From the NCBI GenBank assembly GCA_016218825.1, contig JACRCV010000051.1:1-64000 (forward strand): a stretch of 64,000 bases of DNA, given 5' to 3'. Positions within the stretch are counted from its first letter, which is position 1; every line of letters begins with the position of its first letter. The stretch comes from Deltaproteobacteria bacterium. Lineage in GTDB: Bacteria > Myxococcota > XYA12-FULL-58-9. Positions 1-12,015 of the stretch are shown here, piece after piece. Position numbers and translations under genes: made by a program. The notes beneath the pieces are model-generated. The model ran no database searches and had not been told where the DNA came from. It was given only the letters and a program-made list of their open reading frames with translations.

Positions 1-117
1 ACCTCGCCGTTCCGAATTCCTCGACCGCCCAGCCGTGTCCAGTTTCTTCGCCCATCCCGATGGCAAGATCCAAAAACGGTGTGGATTCAAGAGGCTGCAT
101 CAACTGAGATCAATGGT

Positions 118-158
118 GAGCCCGGGTGGGGCGAGGGGCGCGTCGCCCCTGGCTCAGG
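118..158. terminator. GC hairpin overlapping the hsp70 stop codon
   Basis: A short perfect stem, AGGGGCG-CGT-CGCCCCT, lies inside a longer imperfect inverted repeat (TGAGCC...GGCTCA) that covers the stop codon of the minus-strand Hsp70 gene. The left part, CCCGGGTGGGGCGAGGGG, equals the right half of the interspersed repeat found elsewhere in this window, so this may be a partial repeat copy acting as an intrinsic terminator. There is no T-tract. Bases 1-117 show no recognisable gene. Confidence 0.35.
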
Positions 159-1737
159 TGCTGTCGGCGCCCTCGGTCGCCAGCAGCAGCTCCTGGTGCT
201 GGCTGATCATCCGCTCGAGCTCGCCCGGCGGTCGGCCGCTGCCGCGCACGATCCGCAGCTCTTTGGCGTTCTTGGTCTCGACGTCGATCGCGGTCACCTG
301 CACCGTGCCGTCCGCCGAGATCGCGAAGCGCACGTCGATCTTCACGTCGCCGCGCGGCGCCGGCCGGATCCCCTGGAGGTAGAACTCGCCCAGCACCTGG
401 TTCTGAGCGAGCTTGCGGCTGTCGCCCTGGTACACCACGATCTTGACCACCTGCTGGCCGTCGCTCACCGTCGAGAAGCGCCGCTCCACCGCGGTCGGGA
501 TCCGGGTGTTCTTCGGGATCACGGTCTCGGCGAGGCCGGCGACCGTCATGATGCCGAGGTTGTGGGGCGTCACGTCCACGAGCACCGCGCTCGCCGCGTC
601 GTTGGTCAAGAGCGCCGCCTGCACCGAGGCCCCCACCGCGACCACCAGATCCGGATGAACGTTGAACGACGGCGGACAGGCCACGAGCTCGGCGACCCGA
701 GCACGCACCGCGGGCATCCGCGTCATCCCGCCGACCAGCAGCACCTCTTGGATCGCCTCGGGCGTCAGCCCCGCCGCCTGGATGGTCTCCTTGAACAGGG
801 TCACCGAGCGCTCCACCAGATCACCGGTCAGGCTCTCGAACAGCGCCCGATCGAGGGCGCACTCGAGGTGGACCGGCTCGCCCCCCTTGGCGGTCGTCAA
901 GAACGGCACCGCGATCGTGGTGCGCTCGGACTCCGACAGACGGATCTTCGCGGCCTCCGCCGCTTCGCGCAGGCGCTGGGAGACGTCGGCGTCCTCGGCG
1001 ACGTTGACCCCGTGCGTCTCTGCGACCCGACCCACCAGCCAATCGAAGATCCGGTTGTCGAAGTCGTGGCCGCCCAAGAAAGCGTCGCCGGCGGTGGCCA
1101 ACACCTCCACCGCACCGCCGCCGACCCTGAGCACCGAGACGTCGAAGGTGCCGCCCCCGAGGTCGTAGACCACGACCCGCCTCGAGGCGCCTTGATGAAA
1201 GCCGTGCGCCAGCGCCGCCGCGGTCGGCTCGTTGACGATCTGGATCACCTCGAGCCCGGCGATCATCCCGGCGTCGCGGGTCGCCTGACGCTGGCGGTCG
1301 TTGAAGTAGGCCGGGCAGGCGATCACCGCCTGGCGGACCTCGCGCTGCAGGTGGCGCTCGGCGGCGCGCTTCATCGTGCCCAAGATCAAGGCCGAGATCT
1401 CTTCGACCGCGAAGGCCTTGTCGTCGAGGACGATGTTCACGTCCCCGGTCGGGCCGGCGATGCACCGGTACGGCACGTTCTCGATCGCCCGCTGGGTCTC
1501 CGGGTCGCTGAAGCTGCGGCCCATCAGTCTCTTGGCGGCGAAGATCGTCGACGCCGCGTTGGTCGCCGACTGGCGTTTGGCCCGCTCGCCCACCAACACC
1601 CGGCCGGCCTTGAACGCGACCACCGACGGCAGCGTGTACTTGCCGTCGGCCATCGGCAGCACCAACGGCGCCTCGCCTTCCATCAGCGACGCGCAGGAGT
1701 TCGTGGTCCCCAAGTCGATGCCTAGAACGCCGCTCAT
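154..1737 (-). CDS. Lidless Hsp70 (DnaK-like) chaperone, paralogue 1
   Basis: A 527-residue Hsp70 family ATPase. The nucleotide-binding domain carries IDLGTTNS (residues 7-14), YDLGGGTFDVSVL (191-203) and VGGMTRMP (335-342). The interdomain linker VLVDVTP (385-391) leads into a beta-type substrate-binding domain that ends near residue 500. Cytoplasmic DnaK is about 640 residues; here the alpha-helical lid and disordered tail are absent. The ATG at 1737 is preferred over the adjacent TTG (1740), with GAGGAG just upstream. It is transcribed away from the DedA gene. A close paralogue lies at 12615-14183, and neither has grpE or a normal dnaJ beside it, so a specialised rather than housekeeping role is inferred. 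Short Hsp70 homologues are known in myxobacteria (SglK/StkA), but orthology was not tested. Confidence 0.93.
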   Translation of the reverse strand: MSGVLGIDLGTTNSCASLMEGEAPLVLPMADGKYTLPSVVAFKAGRVLVGERAKRQSATNAASTIFAAKRLMGRSFSDPETQRAIENVPYRCIAGPTGDVNIVLDDKAFAVEEISALILGTMKRAAERHLQREVRQAVIACPAYFNDRQRQATRDAGMIAGLEVIQIVNEPTAAALAHGFHQGASRRVVVYDLGGGTFDVSVLRVGGGAVEVLATAGDAFLGGHDFDNRIFDWLVGRVAETHGVNVAEDADVSQRLREAAEAAKIRLSESERTTIAVPFLTTAKGGEPVHLECALDRALFESLTGDLVERSVTLFKETIQAAGLTPEAIQEVLLVGGMTRMPAVRARVAELVACPPSFNVHPDLVVAVGASVQAALLTNDAASAVLVDVTPHNLGIMTVAGLAETVIPKNTRIPTAVERRFSTVSDGQQVVKIVVYQGDSRKLAQNQVLGEFYLQGIRPAPRGDVKIDVRFAISADGTVQVTAIDVETKNAKELRIVRGSGRPPGELERMISQHQELLLATEGADST

Positions 1738-1874
1738 CAACTCCTCGTCGCTCGCCGCGGCGAAGTGGAAGTCAGGGGATCGTACACCGTCACCCGGGCC
1801 GCGAAAAGCGCCGCCGGTCTCGTGGTGATGGCGCTCGCCGGTCGCATCGGGTATGGGTTCGCCGAGGAACCCAG

Positions 1875-2606
1875 GTGCTGTTGCCCAGTCTCGTCTACGT
1901 CGCGCTGAGCCTGTTCGGAGATGGCGCCGGTGCGCACGACGCCGCGGCCGCGACCCTCCTCGGCCGTCTCTTCGACCCGGCGTGGAACACCGACAACCGC
2001 GGCGTCATCTGGACCACCATCATCGTGGTGTTGTTCTTGTCGGGCTTCGGCCTGCCGATGCCGGAGGACATCCCTCTGACGCTGTCGGGCTTCACCACCA
2101 CCAAGCAGCTCGGCAATCAGTTCGTCCTGACGAGCTTCGTGTTGACCTTCGCGGTGGTCTCGACGCCGATCGTGCTCGGCGACCTCGTCGCCTACTTCAT
2201 GGGACGCCGCTTCGGCTTCTCGTTGCGCGAGCGCTCGCGGCTGATCGCCAAGGCAATCACCGACAAGCGCCTGACCCGGGTCCAGCACTGGTTCGACGAG
2301 TACGGCAACTTCACGGTGTTCCTGGGTCGCCAGGTGGCCGGCATTCGCTTCGTGACCTTCTACACCGCCGGCACCATGAAGATGCCGCTGTTGCGCTTCG
2401 TGTTCTTCGACTTCCTCGGCTGCCTGGTGAGCGTGCCGCTGTGGTTGGCGCTCGGCTACCTCACGGCGCTCTATGGCAAGGGCTGGCTCGACGTCGCCAG
2501 CAAGCGCGCCAGCGCGGTGATCCTCGTCGGCACCGCGGTGGCGATCGTCCTGCTCGTCGTTTTTGCCCGGCGCCGCAAGGCGCGACGGCGGCACACCGGC
2601 CCCTAG
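1875..2606 (+). CDS. DedA family membrane protein
   Basis: A 243-residue polytopic protein of the DedA/SNARE-associated (VTT) family, inner-membrane proteins linked to lipid-carrier flipping and envelope homeostasis. Family signs are the hydrophobic segment ending in GLPMPED (about residue 55), a central region with the FLGRQVAGIRFVTFYTAG signature, and a C-terminal FDFLG...LWLALGY membrane block followed by a basic tail. The start is GTG at 1875 with GAGGAA six bases upstream. It is divergent from Hsp70 (137-bp gap) and 122 bp ahead of adk. Its exact substrate cannot be read from the sequence. Confidence 0.88.
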   Translation: MLLPSLVYVALSLFGDGAGAHDAAAATLLGRLFDPAWNTDNRGVIWTTIIVVLFLSGFGLPMPEDIPLTLSGFTTTKQLGNQFVLTSFVLTFAVVSTPIVLGDLVAYFMGRRFGFSLRERSRLIAKAITDKRLTRVQHWFDEYGNFTVFLGRQVAGIRFVTFYTAGTMKMPLLRFVFFDFLGCLVSVPLWLALGYLTALYGKGWLDVASKRASAVILVGTAVAIVLLVVFARRRKARRRHTGP

Positions 2607-2728
2607 GGTTGTTTCGCCCCGAGGCGGTCGGCCGAGCGCCGGTGCCAATCGGGGTTTGGCTCTTGCCACGGCGCACGAGCATTCGATATGGCCATGGCCG
2701 ACGAGCGCCGGAGTCGACGGAGGCGTGA

Positions 2729-3370
2729 ATGAAGATGATCTTGTTGGGACCGCCGGGCGCGGGCAAAGGCACCCAGGCGAAGATGCTGACCGAGGCCTTC
2801 GGCATCCCGCAGATCTCCACCGGCGACATGCTGCGCGCCGCGATCCGCGCCGGCAGCGAGCTCGGCCGCCAGGCGAAGGTCAACATCGACGTCGGCCACC
2901 TGGTGCCCGACAACGTCGTCGTCCGCCTGGTGGAGGAACGGACGCTGCAGCCCGACTGCGCCCGAGGCTACATGCTCGACGGCTTCCCGCGCACCGTCGC
3001 CCAGGCCGACACGCTCGCGGCGATGCTCTTGAGGCGGGGCGAGCGCCTCGACCACGTGATCTGCCTCGAAGTGCCGAGCGAGGTGCTGGTCGTGCGCCTC
3101 TCCGGTCGCCGCACCTGCCGCCAGTGCGCGGCGTCGTTTCACCTCGAGTTCAACAAGCCGCAGACCGCCGGCGTCTGCGACAAGTGCGGCGGCGAGCTCT
3201 ACCAGCGCGCCGACGATCGCGAGGACGCCATCCGCGCCCGCCTCGTCACCTACGCCAAAGACACCGCGCCGCTCATCGATTACTATCGTAAGCTCAACGT
3301 CCTCCGCACCATCGACGGCCAAGGCGATCTGCGGACGATCTACGCCCGCATCGAGCGCGCCATCGCCTGA
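2729..3370 (+). CDS. adk: Adenylate kinase with zinc-type LID
   Basis: A 213-residue adenylate kinase (ATP + AMP to 2 ADP), cytoplasmic. The P-loop GPPGAGKGTQ is at residues 7-16, the AMP-site signature DGFPRT at 84-89, and a four-cysteine LID (C130, C133, C150, C153) indicates structural zinc binding. Length matches the long-form enzyme. The ATG is preceded by GGAGG at five-base spacing. It sits 20 bp ahead of the ATP sulfurylase gene in the same direction. Pairing adk with sat makes sense because APS metabolism generates AMP, but no APS reductase or kinase is present in this window. Confidence 0.97.
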   Translation: MKMILLGPPGAGKGTQAKMLTEAFGIPQISTGDMLRAAIRAGSELGRQAKVNIDVGHLVPDNVVVRLVEERTLQPDCARGYMLDGFPRTVAQADTLAAMLLRRGERLDHVICLEVPSEVLVVRLSGRRTCRQCAASFHLEFNKPQTAGVCDKCGGELYQRADDREDAIRARLVTYAKDTAPLIDYYRKLNVLRTIDGQGDLRTIYARIERAIA

Positions 3371-3390
3371 CCGCGATCCGAGAGAGAGTC

Positions 3391-4581
3391 ATGATCGAGC
3401 CCCACGCCGCGAAGGCCTTGAAGCCCCTCTACGTCCAAGATCCAAAACAACGCGCCGAGCTCATCAGCGAGGCCGCGACGCTGCCCGCGCTCCTCGTGTC
3501 ATCGGCGGCGTCCGCGAACGCGGTGATGTTGGGCGGCGGCTACTTCACGCCGCTTCCCGGTTTCATGGACCTGGCCGATGCGCTCGGGGTCGCCGAATCA
3601 ATGCACACCGCGGCCGGCTTGTTCTGGCCGGTGCCGATCGTCAACATGGTCAGGGACGCCGCGAGCCTCCAGGGCAAGCGCCGCATCGCCTTGCGCGACC
3701 CGAACGTCGACGGCCAGCCGGTGGTCGCGATCCAGGAGGTCCAGAAGATCGAGACCGCGACCGACACCCAGATGCAGCGGATGACCGAGCGCGTCTTTTG
3801 CACCACCGATCCCAAACACCCCGGGGTCGCGGCCTTCAACGGCGCCGGGCGGACCCTCATCTCCGGGCCGGTGACGGTGCTGTCGCATTCGTACTTCGAG
3901 CCTGAGTTCCCGAAGACCTATCGCACCGCCTACCAGATCCGGGCCGAGATCCAGGGCCTGGGCTGGGACAAGGTCGTGGCCTTCCAGACCCGCAACCCGA
4001 TGCACCGCGCCCACGAGGAGCTCTGCCGCATGGCGCACCACGACGTCGGCGCCGACGGCATCCTCATCCACATGCTGCTCGGCAAGCTCAAGGCCGGCGA
4101 CATCCCCGCCGAGGTGCGCGACCAGTGCATCCGCGCCATGGTCCAGAACTACTTCCCCAAAGGCACGGTGCTGATCACCGGCTACGGCTTCGACATGCTC
4201 TACGCCGGGCCGCGCGAGGCGGTGCTGCACGCGGTGTTCCGCCAGAACGCCGGCTGCACCCACCTGATCGTCGGCCGCGACCACGCCGGGGTCGGCTCCT
4301 ATTACGGCCCCTTCGACGCCCAGACGATCTTCGATCGTGAGGTCCCGGCGGGCGCGCTCCGCATCCAGATCTACAAGGCCGACAACACCGCGTGGTCGAA
4401 GAAGCTCGGCCGCGTCGTGATGATGAAGGACGCCCCGGACCACCGCCCCGAGGACTTCATCAACCTGTCCGGCACGAAGGTGCGCGAGATGCTGTCGAAG
4501 GGCGAGGCGCTACCGCCGGAGTTCAGCCGGCCGGAGTGCGCCGAGATCCTGAAGCGCTACTACCAGTCGACCGCGGCCTGA
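3391..4581 (+). CDS. sat: Sulfate adenylyltransferase (ATP sulfurylase)
   Basis: A 396-residue homomeric-type ATP sulfurylase (sulfate + ATP to APS + PPi). The PUA-like N-terminal domain is followed by the catalytic domain with QTRNPMHRAH (residues 199-208), the QxRNPxHxxH nucleotidyl-transfer motif, and GRDHAG (295-300). Length and architecture match the dissimilatory/assimilatory Sat enzyme rather than CysD/CysN. It follows adk by 20 bp with a GAGAGAG ribosome-binding site, and converges on the secreted protein gene ending at 4585. Without apr, dsr, cysC or cysH nearby, the direction of the pathway cannot be judged. Confidence 0.96.
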   Translation: MIEPHAAKALKPLYVQDPKQRAELISEAATLPALLVSSAASANAVMLGGGYFTPLPGFMDLADALGVAESMHTAAGLFWPVPIVNMVRDAASLQGKRRIALRDPNVDGQPVVAIQEVQKIETATDTQMQRMTERVFCTTDPKHPGVAAFNGAGRTLISGPVTVLSHSYFEPEFPKTYRTAYQIRAEIQGLGWDKVVAFQTRNPMHRAHEELCRMAHHDVGADGILIHMLLGKLKAGDIPAEVRDQCIRAMVQNYFPKGTVLITGYGFDMLYAGPREAVLHAVFRQNAGCTHLIVGRDHAGVGSYYGPFDAQTIFDREVPAGALRIQIYKADNTAWSKKLGRVVMMKDAPDHRPEDFINLSGTKVREMLSKGEALPPEFSRPECAEILKRYYQSTAA

Positions 4582-4584
4582 GCC

Positions 4585-5817
4585 TCAGAGCGAGAACGCC
4601 AGCTTCTTGCCCGAGACGTCCTTGATGTCGATGCTCGACAGGTCGCCGGTCTTCTCCGCGGCCTGGAGGATGCGGCCCTGGAGCTCCTCGGCCGAGCACT
4701 TGCAGGCCATGTCGACGACCAAGGCGCCGCCGCCGAAGCTCTTCTGCTTCACCGTCGAGACGCCGTCGACGCCCTCGAGCACCTTGAGGAAGGACTTGCC
4801 CTCCTTCTTGAAGCTCTTGATGCCGTCGAGCTTGACCTCGTAGGCCTGGCCGCGGTCGGCGGTCTTCTTGAAGCTCTCCTTCATGTCGTCGAGCAGCTGG
4901 TCGAAGGTCTGCTTGATGAGGTTCTCGCCCCTGCCCTGGAAGGCGCGGTGCACGGCGCGCTCGGTGGTCGTGCCGATCGAGGTCATCTGCACCGGCTTGG
5001 TGCTCATAATCTCGTCGGTGGCGGAGTTGAGCCCGCGGATGACGCTGGCGATCTCGATGCGGGTCTGATCTTTGAGGGCGTCGAGGCCGGCGACGTCCTT
5101 TTCGTCCATGCGTCCCTTGTCGGTGATCTCGACGCGACCCGCGATGAGGATGTCAGCGCCCTGGTCGCGCGCCATCTTCGCGGCGCCGCCGACGTCATGC
5201 ATCCACTTGTCGTACTGCTCGACGGAGTCGTCGGCCACCGCATGGGCCTCGCCTTTGCCTTTGAGCTCGAAGCCCCGCGCCAACAGCTCCTTCTCCAGGT
5301 AGGCGCCGACGAGCGACTCCTTGGCCACCCGCCGCTTGCCCTCGGGACTGTCGTAGACCTCCTGCACCACCAGCATCACCTTGGGGTTGCCGGCGGCGTT
5401 CAACAGGTCGGCGAGCCTCTTGACCTCGGACTTGATCTTCGACTCGAAGACGTGCGCCCGCACCTTGATCTTGATGATGTCCTTGTCGGTCCGCTCGTCG
5501 ATGACCTCGTACTTCTGGATGAAGCCCTCGGACTTCTGCACCAGCTTGTCGCTGACGTCCGACACGAACTGGGTCTCGTTGTTCTTGACGCTCTCGGCCT
5601 GGGTCGCGGAGAAGTCGCTCTTGATCGCGATCCCCACCACCTGCTCGATGCACTTCTTCAAGGCGTCCGCGGTCGCGACCTTCTTCGCCGCCACCTGGTC
5701 GCCGTTCTTGATCTGGGCCTCGCCCACCGCCTCGACCACGCCCTCTGTCGCCGCCGGCGCCACACGGGCCAAGAGAAACAGGGCAGCCACGCACATCGAG
5801 CCCCGAAGGTAGTTCAT
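4585..5817 (-). CDS. Secreted FlgT-N/LPP20-like protein
   Basis: A 410-residue exported protein. The start is placed at the ATG at 5817 because GAGGAGG lies six bases upstream; this gives a clean signal peptide (MNYLRGSMCVAALFLLARV, cut near APA-A). The next ~130 residues (VEAVGEAQI...AAKKVATADALKKCIEQVVG...EGFIQKYEV) resemble the N-terminal FlgT/LPP20 domain seen in flagellar-associated envelope proteins. The rest is lysine- and aspartate-rich alpha/beta sequence of unknown fold. Convergent with sat, leaving only 3 bp between the ends. A role in the outer-membrane part of the flagellum is possible, but the gene is 40 kb from the flagellar cluster and the similarity is judged by eye. Confidence 0.6.
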   Translation of the reverse strand: MNYLRGSMCVAALFLLARVAPAATEGVVEAVGEAQIKNGDQVAAKKVATADALKKCIEQVVGIAIKSDFSATQAESVKNNETQFVSDVSDKLVQKSEGFIQKYEVIDERTDKDIIKIKVRAHVFESKIKSEVKRLADLLNAAGNPKVMLVVQEVYDSPEGKRRVAKESLVGAYLEKELLARGFELKGKGEAHAVADDSVEQYDKWMHDVGGAAKMARDQGADILIAGRVEITDKGRMDEKDVAGLDALKDQTRIEIASVIRGLNSATDEIMSTKPVQMTSIGTTTERAVHRAFQGRGENLIKQTFDQLLDDMKESFKKTADRGQAYEVKLDGIKSFKKEGKSFLKVLEGVDGVSTVKQKSFGGGALVVDMACKCSAEELQGRILQAAEKTGDLSSIDIKDVSGKKLAFSL

Positions 5818-6141
5818 CCGCATCCTCCTCACGTTCTGACGCTCGCGCATCGATTTTTCGTCACTCTAGCGGGTTGGCCGCGCCACGCCAAGGGCCCGCG
5901 AGAGCAGGGAATCGAGTTCTCGTTTTCTTGATTCCCGGCGGACGCTTCGCGCCCGTCCTCCGTGACCCCCACCCCGGAGCGTCGCGCGGCAGGCGCCGCT
6001 CTCGGCCCCCCCGGGTGGGGCGGGCAACGTCGGGCGCTGCGCTTACCCCTGTGCTACGTTCATCGTGAGTATTGGGGCAACGACCAACGTCTGAGCCAGG
6101 ACGCGCTCGATGCGGCGTTTCAGCCGACGTGGGGGCTCTCG
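5818..6141. other. Divergent intergenic region with degenerate repeat copy
   Basis: This gap of about 324 bp separates two divergent secreted-protein genes, so both promoters should lie here, but no strong -35/-10 pair stands out. From about 5928 to 6027 there is a diverged copy of the interspersed repeat: it begins TTGATTCCCGG, contains CCCCCACCCC, and ends CCCCCCGGGTGGGGCGGG. An open frame extends upstream of 6142 through this region, but that part has no domain or signal sequence and is taken as non-coding. Confidence 0.4.
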
Positions 6142-9747
<3,606 letters not shown>

Positions 9748-9775
9748 CGAGGGGCTCGATCCACCGCACCGCCCG

Positions 9776-10870
9776 CTACGGCGCCCGGAAGGTCCACGGC
9801 GTGATCACTTGAATGTCCTGGCCGGTGTCTTGCGAGCCGAAGCTCAACGCGCTGATCGCCGCCCGCACGCACTGGTTCATGGTCTCCGGCATGTCGGACT
9901 GCACCACCAGGGCCTCGAGGACATCGCCGTCCTCGTTGATGGTGTAGCGCGCCACCAGCTTGCCGGCGAGCGAGCGGTGACCGGCGAGGGCGGCGCGGTA
10001 GCAGCCGATGACCTTCTGGGTGACCACCTGGGTCGCGTCGCGGATGTAGGGCGAGGCGTCGCGGTCCTGGCCGCCGCCGAACGAGATCTTGCCGATGTCC
10101 TCGTTCGGCAGGTTCGCGGCCCAGCTGGCGCTGCTGCCGCCGCCCGGCGTGGCGCGGACGTCGATCGAGCGCAGCTCGGCGGTCGCCAGGGCGCGGATCG
10201 ACTCGGCACGCGCCGGGCCGACGCGGCTGGTCTTCAGATCGCGCGCCGCGCCGTCCAGCTCCCGTTTCAGATCCTTCGAGCCGACCGCGGCGGCCGCGGC
10301 CAGCGCCTGTTGGATCGCGCGGTCGACGTTGACGGTCGGCGGCGGCGGCACCTCGAGCTGGCTCTTGCGGACGTTGCCGCCCGGATCCCACGCCAGCCAG
10401 GTGCCCACCTTGCGACCCGCGAAGTACTCCCCCTCGAGCGCTTTGCGCCCCGACTGGCTCCACCACACCCAGTGCCCGTGCTCGATGCCGCGCCGATAGA
10501 TGCCCTGATAGCGCAGCGGTGGGTTGTCGGCGCTGCACGGTCGACCTCGGCCGCAGTCGGCGAACCACACCGTCCGCCGGCCGTGCCACACCCCCGAGGG
10601 CTTGACGCAGCCGATCTCGACGCCGTGCGGCGGTGGCCGGCCCTTCAGCACCGCGTCGTCCGGACAGCCGCCGTGCAGCCACCAGCGATCCGGGGCGCCC
10701 GCGTCCGCCGTCGCGCTCGCCACCGGCGTTGCTCTGCGGGGCGGCGCGGCGACGACCTCAGGCCCGACCTCGCCCGCCGGCGCACAGCCGAGCACCAGCG
10801 CGATCGCGCTCAGCCCGAAGTCGCGGGCCCGGCGCGGCCAACGCTGATGACAGAATGACACGCTCAACAC
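9776..10870 (-). CDS. Lipoprotein with MORN-like repeats and AgmX/PglI-type C-terminus
   Basis: A 364-residue predicted lipoprotein. A GTG start leads into a signal ending at the lipobox LVLGC. An N-terminal block with repeated GxWxxW/GxYxxGxxxGxW motifs (GVWHGRRTVWF, GIYRRGIEHGHW, GEYFAGRKVGTW) resembles MORN or toxin-antitoxin MORN-like repeats. The last ~100 residues (VTQKVIGCYRAALA...ARYTINEDGDVLEALV...MNQCVRAAI) match the TonB/AgmX-PglI C-terminal module common in Myxococcota. Convergent with the MopE-like gene; 44 bp downstream of the next lipoprotein gene. Function unknown; an envelope scaffold or trafficking role is only an inference. Confidence 0.75.
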   Translation of the reverse strand: MLSVSFCHQRWPRRARDFGLSAIALVLGCAPAGEVGPEVVAAPPRRATPVASATADAGAPDRWWLHGGCPDDAVLKGRPPPHGVEIGCVKPSGVWHGRRTVWFADCGRGRPCSADNPPLRYQGIYRRGIEHGHWVWWSQSGRKALEGEYFAGRKVGTWLAWDPGGNVRKSQLEVPPPPTVNVDRAIQQALAAAAAVGSKDLKRELDGAARDLKTSRVGPARAESIRALATAELRSIDVRATPGGGSSASWAANLPNEDIGKISFGGGQDRDASPYIRDATQVVTQKVIGCYRAALAGHRSLAGKLVARYTINEDGDVLEALVVQSDMPETMNQCVRAAISALSFGSQDTGQDIQVITPWTFRAP

Positions 10871-10914
10871 ACCTTCGTGGAACCGACGCGGCAGGTAGTG
10901 CCGCGGCCAGCAAG

Positions 10915-11283
10915 CTATGGGGGACCGAGTGGGGACAAAACCACGTGGGTCACACCGTCAGGCACCCAGCTGAACTCGGATCGGGAGACCGCCACCACCA
11001 CCCCATCGAGCGCCGCGCTCACGTCCGCCTCCATGGCCGCCGGCGTGGTGTCTTTGGGCTCGATGCCGACCTCGAGCGGCAGCTGGTGGCCCATCTGGGT
11101 GAGGTCCAAATCGAAGCTCGAGAGGGCGTCGCCGCCGCCGAGCGGCAACAGCGAGATCGTCATGGCGTTCATCGCGTCGGGGATCCGAAAGTCGCCCTGC
11201 ACCTCGAGCACGATGAACGACGCCTGGCGGCAGCCACTGAGCGCCAAGAACGCCAACAGGCAGAAACGTCCTGAGCCCGACAT
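10915..11283 (-). CDS. Small lipoprotein, function unknown
   Basis: A 122-residue protein. The ATG at 11283 is chosen because it gives a compact lipoprotein signal, MSGSGRFCLLAFLALSGCR, with lipobox LSGC. The frame stays open further upstream, but that part lies inside the neighbouring gene and lacks signal character. The mature part is acidic with a regular beta-rich pattern (ITISLLPLGGGDALSSFDLDL) and no recognised domain. The start sits directly after the stop of the TPR-like gene at 11286, so the two are probably co-transcribed and translationally coupled. Confidence 0.7.
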   Translation of the reverse strand: MSGSGRFCLLAFLALSGCRQASFIVLEVQGDFRIPDAMNAMTISLLPLGGGDALSSFDLDLTQMGHQLPLEVGIEPKDTTPAAMEADVSAALDGVVVAVSRSEFSWVPDGVTHVVLSPLGPP

Positions 11284-11285
11284 CG

Positions 11286-11882
11286 TCACATCTTGAACGG
11301 ACCGTAGTCCGTCTCCGGCAGCTCGGGGTGCTGCGCCTGCCACACCCCCCAAAAGATCCCGCCGGCCACGATCACCCCGATCCCGGTCCAGAACCACCAG
11401 CGACCGTAGAACGGTGGCGCCGGCTCGACGGTGGCGGCGGCGAACGGCCCACCGGCCTCGGCGCCCGACTTCGCCGCCAAAGCGCCGTCCCTGGCGGCAG
11501 GGTTCGAGGCCATCACCGGCGTTGGTCCGGAGGCCGCGCGATCCCTGGCGGCCGAGAGCGCCGCATGGAGCTTCGGCGAGCTGTTCCCCGGCAGGACGTA
11601 GTCGGCCTTGAGCCGCAGCAGCTCGAGGAACGCCGCCTCGGCGTCGCCGCTCTGCCCGAACATCACGTGCATCGTCGCCAAGAGCTCGTAGGCCTTGACC
11701 CGGTCGCTGCTCTCACCGCAGGCCGGCAACGCCTCTTGCACCAGCGGGGTCACCGCCTCGTAGTCGAGCGCGTTGTACGCCGCGATCGCCTTGTCGAGAC
11801 AGTCGCCGCCGGCACGCGCCGCACCGGCGACCGCGATCACCGCGACCCCGACGAGCACCGCCCCTGGCATGACCTTCGGCAT
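11286..11882 (-). CDS. Signal-peptide TPR-like protein with C-terminal membrane anchor
   Basis: A 198-residue protein with an N-terminal signal or membrane segment (VLVGVAVIAVAGAARA), a short helical repeat region (CLDKAIAAYNALDYEAVTPL...AYELLATMHVMFGQSGDAEAAFLELLRLK) typical of TPR proteins, an Ala/Pro-rich linker, and a C-terminal transmembrane segment (WWFWTGIGVIVAGGIFWGVW, about residues 163-182) ending in a short acidic tail. This layout is typical of myxobacterial periplasmic, membrane-anchored TPR proteins of unknown role. Probably forms a two-gene unit with the lipoprotein gene just downstream. Confidence 0.72.
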   Translation of the reverse strand: MPKVMPGAVLVGVAVIAVAGAARAGGDCLDKAIAAYNALDYEAVTPLVQEALPACGESSDRVKAYELLATMHVMFGQSGDAEAAFLELLRLKADYVLPGNSSPKLHAALSAARDRAASGPTPVMASNPAARDGALAAKSGAEAGGPFAAATVEPAPPFYGRWWFWTGIGVIVAGGIFWGVWQAQHPELPETDYGPFKM

Positions 11883-12015
11883 CGAGCAATCCTAACGTAC
11901 CACCCCGGGGTGTGGCCATACGCCTCGGTGACGCCGAGGTCGCGATCGCCGCCGCCGGAAAGTCGGTCGCCCGCGCGGCTTGAGCTTGCGAGCCTTGTTG
12001 GCTACCCTTCGCGCC

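Noticed and set aside
1-117. Possible gene at the left edge of the window.
   Set aside because: No frame has a domain, a ribosome-binding site or convincing codon bias over this short stretch.
79-1725. A 548-codon open frame antisense to the first hsp70 gene, rich in Arg/His/Asp.
   Set aside because: Composition is typical of the reverse frame of a GC-rich gene, with no domain or signal. The opposite strand encodes a full Hsp70.
2729-4581. adk-sat considered as part of a dissimilatory sulfate reduction locus.
   Set aside because: No aprAB, qmo or dsr genes in the window; the pair alone does not show the pathway.
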